Origin: Golubevia sp. BC0850
Lineage: Eukaryota; Basidiomycota; Exobasidiomycetes; Golubeviales; Golubeviaceae
Assembly (NCBI GenBank): GCA_012976225.1
Contig: JAAVVG010000001.1
Span: 124,001-188,000, forward strand
DNA length: 64,000 nucleotides
Direction of reading: 5' to 3'
Shown one piece after another: positions 12,321-24,400 of this stretch. The notes beneath the pieces are model-generated. The model worked only from the letters and a program-made list of their open reading frames with translations. It was not told the origin of the DNA and did not search any database. Numbering within the stretch: the stretch's first letter is position 1; each line of letters starts with the position of its first letter. The translations under genes were made by a program, and so were the position numbers.

Positions 12321-13865
12321 TTAAGCAACTTTGAGCACCTCTTTGCTGAGCACCTTGTCTCGAATCATACTCTCTCTAGGCTGACTCACCTTGGCAAACT
12401 TGTCGCTCTTCCTCTTTGCCCTCCTATCCAACATTTCCTCTGCCAACCTTCCTTCTCTGTCGGCCTTTTCCAGGGCTTTCCTTTCTGCCTTGGAGACTTT
12501 GACAGGAGCCAAGCCCACTGGACCTGTACGACCTGCACCCCAGGCTTGACGAGATTTACTGAAAAATCAAAGCGGAGATGAAGGAGTAAAAAAGAAGAGA
12601 TGGGAATCAGATCGAGCAGGCAGGTCGTCCCCTGCGTAGGATTTGTGGCCTCCTCGCTTCCGATAGTTAATTCGGCTTCAGATTCTTTGCTTTCGTTGGT
12701 TTCACCTTGAATTACGCAACGATTACTCACCTCAACTGGTCCTCCGACATCTTCTCGGCTGCTCTTTCTCTTCCACCTCCCTTTTGTTTCTTGTTGTCTC
12801 TTCCTCTAGCCTTCTCCCTAGCTTCGTGTCTGTGTTTCCACTGCACTCTAACTTCCCATCTCTCACTCGCTGCTACTTCTGGAGCACCTTCAATTACACC
12901 ACCTTCACTATCCTTCGAACCTTCACCGATCTTGAGAGGAACATCAGCTCTGATGACCTTCTTGCCGCCAGCAACTTCATCTGTCCCCAACAGAGTCTCA
13001 TGAGAGCTCTTGAGCGCCACAACCGGACCTTGATCTTGAACATCAGGAGGTAAAGGTAGAATAGACCAACCTTCTTGAGGACCTCTAGCTTCTGACAAGG
13101 CAGTGACTACTCCATGCTTGTCTGAAGACAAGAACTTGGATTCCGCAGATCTTAGAGTCCAAACTTGAGAATCTGAAACTCTATTAGCCACCCAGACTTG
13201 ATGCACTGATTGAGGGATAAAGGAGTTGGCTTCTGTGTTTGGATCTGAGGTGGATTGCTCTATTTGAGCACCCTCTAACAGCTCTGGGTCTATTTCTAAG
13301 TTTGAAGGTAGACGTTGAATATCGATGGGGACTGATTTTGTGACTGCTGAAGGGACTACTTGCTGAGAAGTTGGATTGAGAGAGAGACAGATTGAGGTTG
13401 AGGAGGAAGGTGGACCTCCATCCGAATTGGATCGCTGGAAGAAGAAGGTAGGACCTGCTATGTCGACGGCAGAATAAGCCGGAACCCAAGCTGATTATCA
13501 ACATCATAGAAAGGAAGGGAGAGGAAGTAAGAACCGCCATCGAGCTTGCCATCCATCTCTCCACCTAGATCCCATTCCAGAATTCTCTTTGTACTCACCT
13601 TGCTCATCTCCTCCCACATCTTCTACATCTGAATGATCAGATCCCTCTCCCTCATCCACCTTCCGCTTCTTGGAGCTTCGGGAGCTCTTCTTCTTTGCTG
13701 GCTGGAAGAGAAAGGCAGAGACCGCAAGATGAGCATAGACAGGTCAGCCAAACCTTCCAAAGATTGAAGCGCGGAATGGATCGTTGGGTTCAGTTGACTA
13801 ACCTTTTCCCCTTTGAAGTTCAATCTGAGCGACTTTGTTGAAGACATGGAGCTGTGGGTGGTCAA
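12321..13865 (-). CDS. FRG1-like protein (actin/RNA-associated, beta-trefoil fold)
   Basis: FRG1 family proteins are nuclear and nucleolar, linked to pre-mRNA splicing complexes and actin bundling. Exon 1 reads MTTHSSMSSTKSLRLNFKGEK, followed by a Lys/Ser/acidic stretch (PAKKKSSRSSKKRKVDE) that looks like a nuclear localisation signal. The beta-trefoil core shows SSDKHGVVTALSEARGPQEGW and VVALKSSHETLLGTDEVAGG, matching the FRG1 'ALKSGYGKYLGI... VGRSDAIGPREQWEP' pattern. The basic C-terminal end reads AERKALEKADREGRLAEEMLDRRAKRKSDKFAK, the family's most conserved tail. Stop at 12321. At least four exons. The second Met, seven codons in, is an alternative start. Confidence 0.85.
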
Positions 13866-14085
13866 GAGTGCACACTAGAAGTTTCATTATTTCAATGGAT
13901 CGCCGAGCACTGGTCTCTTCTGACTGAATCGGAAAGAATGTTGCAAAAACCTTGCACAATTTGGTTTATGAAGGAAAACAAGGTACATACTGGGAAAGAC
14001 TAATGAGAGAGACAAGGAATAATTCAGGAGGAACAGAGAGGGGAGGGGTAACTGGGCCAAAGTGAGAAGTTTCAAAGCAGAAAGC

Positions 14086-17000
14086 TTAGCTATGAGACTT
14101 GTTTCCATTTCCTTTCTTCTTCTTGTTCTTGTTCTATGAGAATGAAAGAGAGAGCGGAGGGCAAGGGAATCAAGCATCAGCAAGAGCTTTCCCAACGATT
14201 TCGTCATCATTCACCACGACTCACCTTCTTCTTCTTCCCATTGGTACTAGCTCCTTCAGTCGCAGAAGGAGCCTCACTTCCAGCCTGACTGACTTCTCTT
14301 TCTCTTCCAGGTGATAGTGTCGAAGCTGCCTCACTGCTTTCAACTTGATGAGACTGCTGAGAAGCGGAGGCGGCTCTCGCCTGAGACTCAGCAGATACCG
14401 AACTAGTGGATGGAGTCCTACGATTGATGAGAGAAGTGATTCTCTTTCTGAAAGAATTGGATCTAGGAGTGGAAGGTGATGCTCCTCCTTCTTCGGAAAT
14501 GATCGATGCATCTCCACCCTGAGTCGAATCAGAGATTGAGGTTGGAATTCGGCTGGTTGATTCCACTGCCTCTTCTTGGTCTGGAAGTGGAGTTAGAGTG
14601 TCGACTTCTGGAGAGGTTGGAGATGGGAATTTGAAAGAGCTGACCTCGTTGGGGGATTTGGTCACTGAGGCGGCATTGGAGACTTCTTTCGGTGGAGTGG
14701 GAGTCGAGGATTCAGATTCTTCTTGCTCTTCAGGTTTCGAGGACTCGAGCTCCTGAGGGAGAGGATTCGTTTCTCCGGTCATGGAAGGAGGAACTACACC
14801 GAGAAAGCCTTGAGGAGCTGTTGGTGAAGTCGATTGTTCTTCATCGTCCTTCTGCTTCGAATCGGCCACAGTCTCGATCGTGGGCTTGATAGAAGCAGAA
14901 GCAGCTTCGGCCTCGGCAGTAGCCTTTTGCTCTTCTTGCTCCTTCGCTGAAGCTTCTTGCTCCTGGAAGACGAAGAGAGAAAGGGAGTGGGGTACCACAG
15001 ATGATAAGCGGAAAAGTTTCTCCAACTGAGTCGTCTCTCCCAGAGACCTATTCTGACTGAACTCACCTTCTGAGTCTTGATCTGTTGGAACCACATCGCA
15101 GCATAGACTCCGTTCTTATCCTTCAGTTCAGCATGACTTCCACTTTCGATGACTCTTCCCTGATCCATCACCAGAATCTGGTCACTGTTGATGATGGTAG
15201 CCAACCTATGAGCGATAGTGATAGAATTTCTACCTTCAAGGACAGTTCCCAAAGCTGTGAGAAGCTGCTTCTCGGTCTGACTGTCCAAAGCAGAGGTGGC
15301 TTCATCCAGACAAAGTATCGGAGGATTCTTTAAGATTGTCCTGGCGATGGCGACTCTTTGCTTCTCTCCTCCTGATAGCTTGACTCCTCTTTCTCCCACG
15401 AGCGTTTTGAACCCATCTGGGAATCCGTGGATCTTATCCAGAATCTAAGCATGGAGATGGAAAGGAAAGGTAAGGTGAGCTAGGAGGCTCGCGGGAAGAA
15501 ATTCCTTTCTCTTGGTCCTCTTTCATCTTGACTATAATCATTCCCAAAAGGTTTTGCAAATCGGCATTAAGAATCAAAAGCTCGATACTCACCTGAGCAG
15601 CTGCAGCTGCAGCTTCGACCTGATCGTCTGAGGCTGAGACGTCTCCATACAAGATGTTGTGCTTGATGTCACTGTTGAATAGCGAAGGATCTTGAGGAAC
15701 GATTCCGACTGCTTTTCTCAGACTCTTCTGAGTGACGTGTCGGATATCCTGGCCATCGATTAGAATCTGACCTGATTGAACGTCGTAGAATCTAAACAGA
15801 AGTCTGAAGAGTGTCGACTTTCCAGATCCCGTTTCTCCGCAGATGGCGAATTTCGATGCTGTAAAAGGAGTTCAAGCGAATCAGCAGGCAGAAGAGGTGG
15901 CGAAATGATCTTTTTTTCCACTGAGAGGAAACCTGGCCCTCCCTTTCTTCTCTTCGATCTCAGCACTCACCTTTGTCAGTCTTGAAGCTGACTCCGGACA
16001 AAGCTGGAACCCTTCCATCGTAACTGAAATGAACGTCTCTGAATTCGATGATTCCATCAGTGATGACCAGATCTTTTGCACCAGGAAGATCTTTGACGTC
16101 CACATCTTCTTCGAGCAAAGCCATCAATTTGTCAGTATCGACCAGGTTTTGCTGAACGACACGATAGAGGGTTCCGAGCTAGAGGTAACGAAGAAGAGGA
16201 GAAAGAGTCAGAAGTCAGGGCGGTCAGAAATGAATTTCCAACTCTTCGAGTCAATCGATTTCGACACGTACCATAGAAAGAGGTCCATATACTTGTTGTA
16301 AATAAGTGATGAAAATCACAAAAGAACTAGGACTAGTGATCCCTCTGGAAACCGAACTAGCAACCATGAGAGTGGTAGCCAAAGTTCCCACACTAATAAT
16401 CAAAGTTTGAATCAAATTTAAAACGTTAAGACTGGCAAGTACCTGATATTCAGCGACTTGATAATCCAAAAGCGCAGCCCGATACCTTTCTTGTTCATAA
16501 CTCTCATTAGCAGAATGTTTGATAGTCTCATAATTCAATAGACAATCCGTGTTGATAGCCCTACAAATCGAATCCTTGTTATTGGATAACCTTCTAAGAG
16601 TAGTTCTCCAAGTAGTTAATTTGACCGAGGAATAGGTGTAGAAATACATTACTACGAATAAAGAACCACCTACCATCCAAGAAAAAGTTCGAGTTAGATA
16701 AATCATTGCGATTCCGATGTCTACGAAAATTGGGATGACTGAGAAGATTAGGTATTGGAAGAAGTTCTAAAGAGACAAAAGATGGGTGGGTGAGTTAGAG
16801 GGCTTCTGAGGCTTTTGGCAAGAAGACAGGTAGTTTTTTTCCATCAACTCACATTGATAGCAGCACCTCTATCTAAAATCCTCAAAACCTCTCCAGTCTT
16901 TCTCTTAGAATGGAAAGCCATGCTCAAATTCAGTAAATGAGAGAAAGCCATCAATGACATTTGTCTATCGGAATATTGTTCTACAGGTAACCAAGCGAAG

Positions 17001-18532
17001 TTCTGTTGTTGAAAAACCAAAAGAAAGAGAGATAAGTCACTTCACTTCTTCTGTCCCTTTTAACACTCGAGTGAACATTGACAAAACTCACCTGAATCAC
17101 AGTCAACAACCCACCACTTCCTTGAAGTGATTTCAGTCCAGCGTAAAAGAAGATCAAAGTCCAAAGATCAGCATTGGCGAGCCAACCTTTAGCTCCATCT
17201 GCCATAGCTTTGAAGAATCCGAGGTTAGAATTAGTGGTTGCTAAAGAATCTACGATCTTTCCTAAAGTTAGGGGAACTAAAAGATTGACAAACCTTTTAT
17301 CCACGGAGGCGATTCAGATCGAAAAGAAAGGTCAGTCGAAAGGGTTTGTCTGACCAAAGAGAGGAGAGAGAGAGAGATCAAAGCACCCACCTTCCAGCAA
17401 TCAAACAAAGCACACAAAAAGCAGCCAAACCTTGAAGTTTTGGACTTTCAGAAGGCCACAAGTAAGGGAAAAGAACCTTTAATCTTTGAGCGAAGACCTT
17501 CATGGTAGGAGCTGGAGGAGCAGCTTGAACCGACAATCCCATTGAAGCATTGGCGTCTTGAGCTGGTGAACGAGTTCCAGTTCCGGCTGTAGATGCTTGA
17601 GACGCTTTCCCTTTACCTTTGTTGTTTGAAGTAGAAGTAGGAGTCGAAGTTCCAGTGGAACCATAACCTTCTGCAGCTGAATTTGGATGCAGAAGATTGG
17701 AAGTTTCTGTAGAGGATTGGGCTTGTTGCTGTTGAGCTTCAAGATTTGATGAAGAATTTCTATTGTTTGAAATGATAGATTGAGATTGAGCTCTAGCCAA
17801 CTGATCAGCTCTAACATATTTGGTCTTATCCCAAGAGATGGCAATTAACAAAAGTGGATAAATCAGGATCAACCTTGAAAAGATCAAAAGAACTTGACCC
17901 AAATTCCATCTATTCTTTAATCCATCTTCTTCTTTGCCCAATTCTCTCATCAGTTGAAATTGAAGGACTAAAATCAGAATGTCAGTTAAAGAACCCACTA
18001 GAATTGAGAACACGATTTTCCCTCTCCCATATAGCTGAATTCCTCTTTGTTTCTCCTCTATCAAACAAGCCAATGCTAAAGTGATCCAAGCTATCAATCC
18101 AATCAAAGATTGAAAATCCAAGTAAAAGTAAGTTGGAAGATCTGGGGTCCAAATTCTATCTCCTGGTAAGACTGCTCTTAGGATGATTAGAACTCCAGAG
18201 AGGAAATAGGTTGAAGACGCTGTTAAGAGTAGGGCTTGAGTTAGGAAACGTCTTCTGGTTTTCAGAGGGATTACTACTGGAGTTGGTTCTGGGATTGAAG
18301 TTGAAGAAGCTGATTCATCTTGATCTGAAGGGAATTGGTTGGAATTGCGTGGATTCAAGACTCTGTTGAACGTTGATTTGATAAAAGGGAAAGTCAAGGA
18401 GAGTAATGCAAATAGAAGAATCGTTGATGGTTGGATTAATCGAAGCAGTGAAAGGTACAACTCTGTATCTTGGATGGATGAAGAGGTGTAGGTAGAGGTA
18501 GAAGTATTAGGCTGATCCAGATAGGAGAACAT
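14086..18532 (-). CDS. HMT1/ABCB6-type half ABC transporter with long C-terminal tail
   Basis: The protein starts with a hydrophobic N-terminal extension of several membrane segments, as in Schizosaccharomyces Hmt1 and human ABCB6. A Gln/Ser-rich loop and a six-helix ABC membrane domain follow ([33 protein letters not shown]). The nucleotide-binding domain has Walker [11 protein letters not shown]-loop [13 protein letters not shown], signature [12 protein letters not shown], Walker [13 protein letters not shown] and switch His TIAHRL, so it should be active. Family members sit in vacuolar or mitochondrial membranes and move metal-thiol or porphyrin substrates; the substrate here is unknown. 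After the usual end near WFQQIKTQK the chain runs on for about 270 residues of Glu/Ala- then Ser/Thr/Pro-rich sequence. A final exon is Lys/Asn-rich and ends GNGNKSHS-stop at 14086. The start at 18532 is 200 bp from the divergent eIF2B gene. Confidence 0.9.
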
Positions 18533-18732
18533 CTTGAAAGTGAATAGAACTGACTAAGATTTCCTTCTGATGGAAGAGGTCTGAAATCTGATCTTTGATC
18601 TACTTTTACTTTCTTGAACTTCTACTCCACTGAAACTGACTGAGATTGGCTTGACTGTTGCGCAATGGTGTCAGAAAGAAACCAACATGTAATCGCAGCC
18701 TCTTCCCAACAACAGCAGCCAGTCAAGTCAGC
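18533..18732. promoter_or_regulatory. Bidirectional promoter region, ABC transporter and eIF2B-delta
   Basis: Only 200 bp separate the start codons of the divergent genes at 18532 (minus) and 18733 (plus). Both promoters must lie in or overlap this interval. I do not recognise a specific factor site. Confidence 0.5.
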
Positions 18733-20673
18733 ATGTCAAACCCTGCAGCCGCTGTTGAAACCTCATCAGAGGGCCCTAGTAAGCAAGAATTGAGAGCTCA
18801 AAGAAAAGCTGCAAAAGCTTCAGGAAAGAAAGAGAAGCCAGGAAAGGGTGCAGCAGATTCTCCAGCTCCAAGTGCAACAACTACCAAGCCACCGACAGCA
18901 CCACAACCAGCATCAGTTCAATCTTCCTCAACGAAGAATGAGAATTCAAAACCAAAGAATCCCAACTCAAACCAACAGTCACAACAGCAACAGCAGCAGC
19001 CAGCTAGTCAAGGTCGAAATTTCAAAGGGAGACCTACCACAGCAGATTCTTCTTCCAATCTCAATGTCTCTCAACCTCCAACCCAATCCAATTCAGTCCT
19101 AACATCTCTACCCTCCTTATTCGGAAATGTTTCAGTTACCTCTCTTCGAACTTCACCTTCAGATCATTTGATAACAGGTTCATCTCGTAGACCTAAACCT
19201 TCAAATAAACCTTTCTCAACTACCTCTTCAACCAACACCTCTTCCTCCTCCTCGATTTCAATTCATCCTTCAATTTTATCCTTAGCGGTTCAACTTTCCA
19301 CTCTTTCCCTGACTGGTGCAAATGCAAGAGCCATAGCCGTTCTAGGTGCCCTTTCAGATTTCATTAGAGATTATAAAGTCCCAAAAGGAAACGTTCTCAA
19401 TCGAGATCTTTTAACCAAGATGGGTCCTCAGATTACTCATTTGGTTGAAGCTAGACCACTTGGGACTAGCGTAGGAAATGCTATTAGGTATTTGAAATAT
19501 GAAATCAGTGTCACTAAAATGGATTGGACTGAAGAAGAGGTGAGTTCTTCTTTGAGCCCTTTTCCATGAAATAGGAAGGTTTGCCTTCTGAATCAATTTG
19601 GATTTACAAAAGGGAGTCTGTAGAAGGGAGGCTGTCGAAGGACCTCTCGCCTCTGAAGAGAGAAAGCCTTTTCCCCAAAGAACTGACTCGACCCGCTCCC
19701 TCTCCCTCTAACCCCCTCAAGGCCAAATCTCACCTCCAATCTAGAATCTCCCACTTCATTCGAGATAGAATCGAATTTGCAGGAAAGGTGATTCATTCCA
19801 ATGCTTCCACAAAGATCAGAGATGGAGACGTAGTTCTAACCTACGGAAGGTCCTCAGTAGTTGAAGGGACCTTATTGAAAGCTTGGGAGAACGGTAGGAA
19901 GTTTTCTGTGATAGTAGTTGATGGTAGACCTGGTTTGGAAGGTGAGTTTGACATGTTTCCACGATGGAACCCTTCATGCTTTCTCTCAATTCACAACTCA
20001 TCTATCCATTCACTGACCCCGATTCTTGATCTTCCTCAGGTAAAGTCCTCTTAAAAACTCTCCTGTCTCATGGCATTCCAAGTATTTACGGTCATCTGAC
20101 AGCATTAGGTTCCTTAATCGCAAGAGCCAATTTAGTTCTCCTAGGTACTGCTTCTTTGTTGGCAAACGGAGCTCTTTATGCAAGAGCTGGAACTGCAAGT
20201 TGTGCAATGATGGCTCATGAAAGAAGGATTCCAGTAGTGGTTTGTTGTGAAACTTATAAGTTTAGTGATAGAGTTCAGTTGGATAGTTTTGTTGTTAATG
20301 AAGGAGGTGAGTGATTTCCCTTTTCTCCCCCTTCTCCTCGCTTCTCACTCTTTCCTCTCAATTCCTTTACTGATCAACTATTTTCTTCGCTGCGTACTGG
20401 AATACAGCCGATCCGCTAGCTTTGCTTTCATCTCATCAAATTCAATCGGATTCAACGACGCAGGGGGAAGGGGAAATTGAAAGGGAAACCAAAGTTCCAC
20501 TTTCAACTTCTTTACTTCCAAGTCTTTCTCCGAGTCTTTCTTTAGTCAACCTTCTTTATGATTTAACTCCTCCGAATTATGTCTCTGCTATTGCAAGTGA
20601 AGTCGGTCTTTCAGGTCCGGAAAGTGTGGGAGTCATTCTTAGAGATTATAAGTCTGTTCTGTACGGAGTCTAA
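18733..20673 (+). CDS. GCD2: Translation initiation factor eIF2B subunit delta (Gcd2)
   Basis: This is a regulatory subunit of the cytosolic eIF2 guanine-nucleotide exchange factor that senses phosphorylated eIF2. The N-terminal third is low complexity (Lys/Ala, then Ser/Pro/Asn with a Gln run), normal for this subunit. The conserved IF-2B fold starts at IHPSILSLAVQLS and continues with TGANARAIAVLGALSDFI, GPQITHLVEARPLGTSVGNAIRYLK, FIRDRIEFAGKVI, LTYGRSSVVEGTLLKAW, SHGIPSIYGHLTALG and FSDRVQLDSFVVNEG. It ends YDLTPPNYVSAIASEVGL...YKSVLYGV. Introns lie at about 19540-19721, 19942-20039 and 20307-20407, each joining in frame. I chose ATG at 18733 because the open frame further upstream has no ATG. 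Confidence 0.95.
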
Positions 20674-21440
20674 GATGTTCACCCAAATCACACGAATAGA
20701 AATCAAATATCAATCTAATTTTGCTGCGTTCAACATGAGGGTAGGACTTATTGAGTGGGAGACTTTTTTTTGAAAAGGTCCGAGTCGACGTCAAGACCTG
20801 CTCGATGAGATGAAATGGTTTGAGGGAAGGTGCAAGATTCTGCCACCTCTTCCTTTTTCAGAAAAGGAGGAAGAAGAAATCTGAATAGAAGAAGGAAAGG
20901 CGAGCAGAAGAAGACGGAGTGGTTTCGTCCTTTTATGTAGCGTTGCCTTATCTGATCAAACTCATTTTAGCCTGCCTGTGCTCAAGCGCTCAAGCTTCGA
21001 ACCCCTTCTCTCGGTCCCCTGGAACACAATTGGAACATCGAAGTTCTTAAGTGTGAAGATCGCGTCACGTTCACCTGTGCACCACGGGTAAGTCGATAAG
21101 AGGGTGAATTGCCCAGGCGACTCAATTTGGACAGATCTACATCGTCGTGGTCAAGATGCAATACAACGATTCAAATTAAAACTGACATAGGAGAGATAAA
21201 ACAAGAGGAGAATTGAGACTGGGCAAACAACCATTGGAGATAAGACGAGATAGAATAGGAGACCGAGTGCGAGACGCGAAGAAGGGGAGAAGGAAACAAT
21301 AGAGTAAAGGAAATAGCCAAAAAAAAAATAAAAAATAAAAAAAAGAATAAGGAAAGAAACTGAAACAGTAAGATAGAGAGAAGAAAATGGGGAAATAGAG
21401 TGGGAGAAACGGAAAAGAAAGGAGGCAAACTTGAAGAGGT
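20674..21440. other. Convergent intergenic region
   Basis: This contains the 3' flanks of eIF2B-delta (plus) and the PH-domain gene (minus). An A-rich tract at about 21309-21345 is a T-rich tract on the minus strand just downstream of the PH gene stop. No coding or RNA gene signal is apparent. Confidence 0.4.
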
Positions 21441-24400
21441 TCATTGTCCGCCAGAGGTACTTGGACGAATCGTTCCAATTGTGAAGGACCTTGATCGACT
21501 GCCCGTAGAACTTCCAGGTCTGGCCAGAGTTCTCCAGCTCCTACCAGTCGACGAAGGTTGATTGGAAGAGAAGGAATCTTCTTCTCCGCCACTGGGAGCT
21601 CTGAAGGAATCTCCAGACATTGACCTTGACATTGACTCCGAAATGAAATTGATGTTTGGTGATTCGTAGTTGTTAGAACTTTCGCCGCCTTTTCGATTGG
21701 ATCTTGAAAGACTGAAACCTCTTGATCTAGTGGAAGAAGGAGAAGTGCTGACCGAGCTTTGGATGGTCTCGTTGGGTACAAGGGTTTGAGAAGTTGAGGT
21801 TCGGCTTGAAGATTGGGCGGGAGGTGGTGGGGTATGAGGATTTGGAGTGACTGTGGCTGAAGGAGTTCTTGGTAGATCAGATTCTGGATTGTCGGAATTG
21901 GCACTGAGTAGAAGAGATGATGATGGCCCGTTTCCTCTACCCGACCTTTCCCTTTCCCTTCTCTTGGCTTCCTCTTCTTTCCTACTGGCTTCCACTGCTC
22001 TGGAGATGGCTCCAGTCCCTCCAAATCCGTCTCCTAGAGATAAGCTTTTGGGTAGGATCGACTCCTCTTCACTTTGAGATGACCATCTGTCCGCGTCGTC
22101 CCAATCTCTCGAGACTCCACTCGGCCTCAGCCTAGTCCTTGAAAGAGAATTCCTACCATTCTTTCTACCTGCTCTTCCAGGAACAACGGTCCCACCTCTA
22201 CCGGAGATGATCGCTCTTGCGATGGCTTTCCTCCTCCAAGATTCGATCTCCAGAGATTGATTGGAATCGATTCTAGCCACCGAGTATCGGTAATGAGCTC
22301 GAGTCAAGAGCCTGAACATAGCTTCATGATCCATAGGGGTGATGCATCTGAGCGCTAGAGATTGAGATTCCATTCCGGTTCCACCGACTGCAGACGGTAG
22401 CATGTTGCCAGAAGTAGAGAAAGCGATGTAGAGGGTCTCTGGAGCTAGAGGTTCTGAGCTCGGCAGAAGTGGCTTGACTGGGATTTCTGCAGGTTCTGAA
22501 GAGATCCACTTGATGGTTCCCAGATGCCAGGTCGGAGAAGAAGAAGAACTTGCGAAGGAAAGGTCTCCTTTGGGAGGTTGCTTCCTGTGAACAGTCAACT
22601 TCCATCCTCTGACTGTGATCCATCGAAGCTTCCAAACCCCGATGCCTGCTTTCCTCATCTTTGAAGGTCCACTTCCAGGTTTGTGAACGTAGTACCATCC
22701 TTCAGAGAAGGGTTCCCCATACTTCTCGTCGATTCCAATCTCTCCTGCACTTTGCCGACCACTTCCGACGCTGACATTTGACGATCTTGGTAGGTAGGCT
22801 CTTTCGGCAGGATTGGAGTATTGGATCTCGAACAGCTCGAAAGGCCTGATTCTGAAAGCTGCCACTGTCCTCCAGTCTTCCATTAGATGACCATTGGCGA
22901 AGGAGTAGACCGAGTAGAACCTTGACAATCCATGAGAAGCATTTCTCCAAACCGAGATCTCGTCTGGGTTGATGCCGGCTAGTCTCTTTGCAGAGGGGGA
23001 GTTTGAAGAGTCCGCCCAGGCCGAGGTGGCGAGTGACACCTTCGGTTTGGTCTGAGATTGAGAGCCTGGCTTTGGAAGACTTGCGGATAGACTTGTACTC
23101 GGAGTGAGGTCTCTTGGCAAAGCTTCATTCTTCCCATTTGAGGATCCGAAACTTGCTTGAGAACCATTTCTAACTGGGTTCGACATGAGAGAGGAATCCG
23201 TGAGATTGCTAGGCATAGTTGAAAGAACGCCTCTCCGGCTGGAAGACGAGCTCAGGGTGCTGCTGCCTTTGGCGATCGACGCTCCTCCGTCGCTCATCTC
23301 TCCTCTCGACCCAGAGCCTCTGAGAACTCCACCTCCTGGATCCAGCTCTCTTTCGATTTCATCTAGACTTTCCGGTCTGCTCAGAGTAGACGAAGGACCG
23401 CTTCTTCCAGCCATGGTAATTGTTCCTGACCTTCGCCTGGCAGCGGCAGCAGCAGCCGAGGAGCTTGAGGATCCTTCGAGATCGGCAGCATAGAGTCTTG
23501 CTTCTGCTTCGTCATCTTCCTCGTCTCCACTCCCATCCTCCTGGATCCGAAGGCCGACCAAGCCCCTGGTTCGTTCTCTCTCGCCATCCCTGTTCGAAGA
23601 ATTCATCTTCAAAGCCTCTTCCAGTTGAGTTCCCCATAACCTTTCCCCATCTGTCGTCGTTAAAATCGTCGTGCTCTTTCGAGGACTTTCGAACTCTGGT
23701 TCTGGAGAAACCATCGAGGCTCTGGAGTCTCTTCCAGACTCGGACCAATCGTCGTTCAAGGAATATCTTGTCTCGGATTCGTCGTCGGAAGTTGAGTCTT
23801 CAACCAAGTCGTCGGAATCGAATTCTTGGTCCACTAGAGGATTTCGAGGCTTCGTTCGAGTTGGTCTGGCTGTGTTGGCTGAGGAGATTGGAGGTCGTCT
23901 CGCTGGACTTTTGAAGCTTTGAGGCGGTCTGGGAGAAGAAGAAGCTGAAGTTGATGGGAGAACTGGAGTGGTGTCCATAGTGGGAGAGAGCGGAGGACTT
24001 TTTGGTATCGTATTGTGATTGTTATTTGAGATCTCTGAGCTTCTAGGGACCGAGACACTTTTCCTAGAGAAGAACGCATCCAGCGCCTCTTTTTCCAATC
24101 TTAAGGCTTCCTCATTTCCTCTCAACGCACCTGTACCAGCGATTGAGCTTCCGAGATCCAGAGACAGAGATGGAGAGTGTGATGAAGCGGAAGGAGAGAT
24201 TGAAGCGGTCTCTTCTAGAACAGTAGAGACTGCCCTTTTCCCTAGAGCTGTCGAGGAAGGAGTTGTTCTAGTGCTCTTGGACCTAGTGACCGAGGATGGG
24301 GAAGAGGGCGGCTGCTTTTCTCCATCGTCTTGATCCTTTGACTTCCTTCTCTGTTCCCACATAGCTCTAGAAGGAGGGGAGCTTGGCATCGAAAGAGGGA

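Noticed and set aside
20960-21030. Possible tRNA T-loop (GGTTCGAA-like on minus)
   Set aside because: The flanking bases do not form a T-stem, acceptor stem or anticodon arm, so no tRNA is supported.
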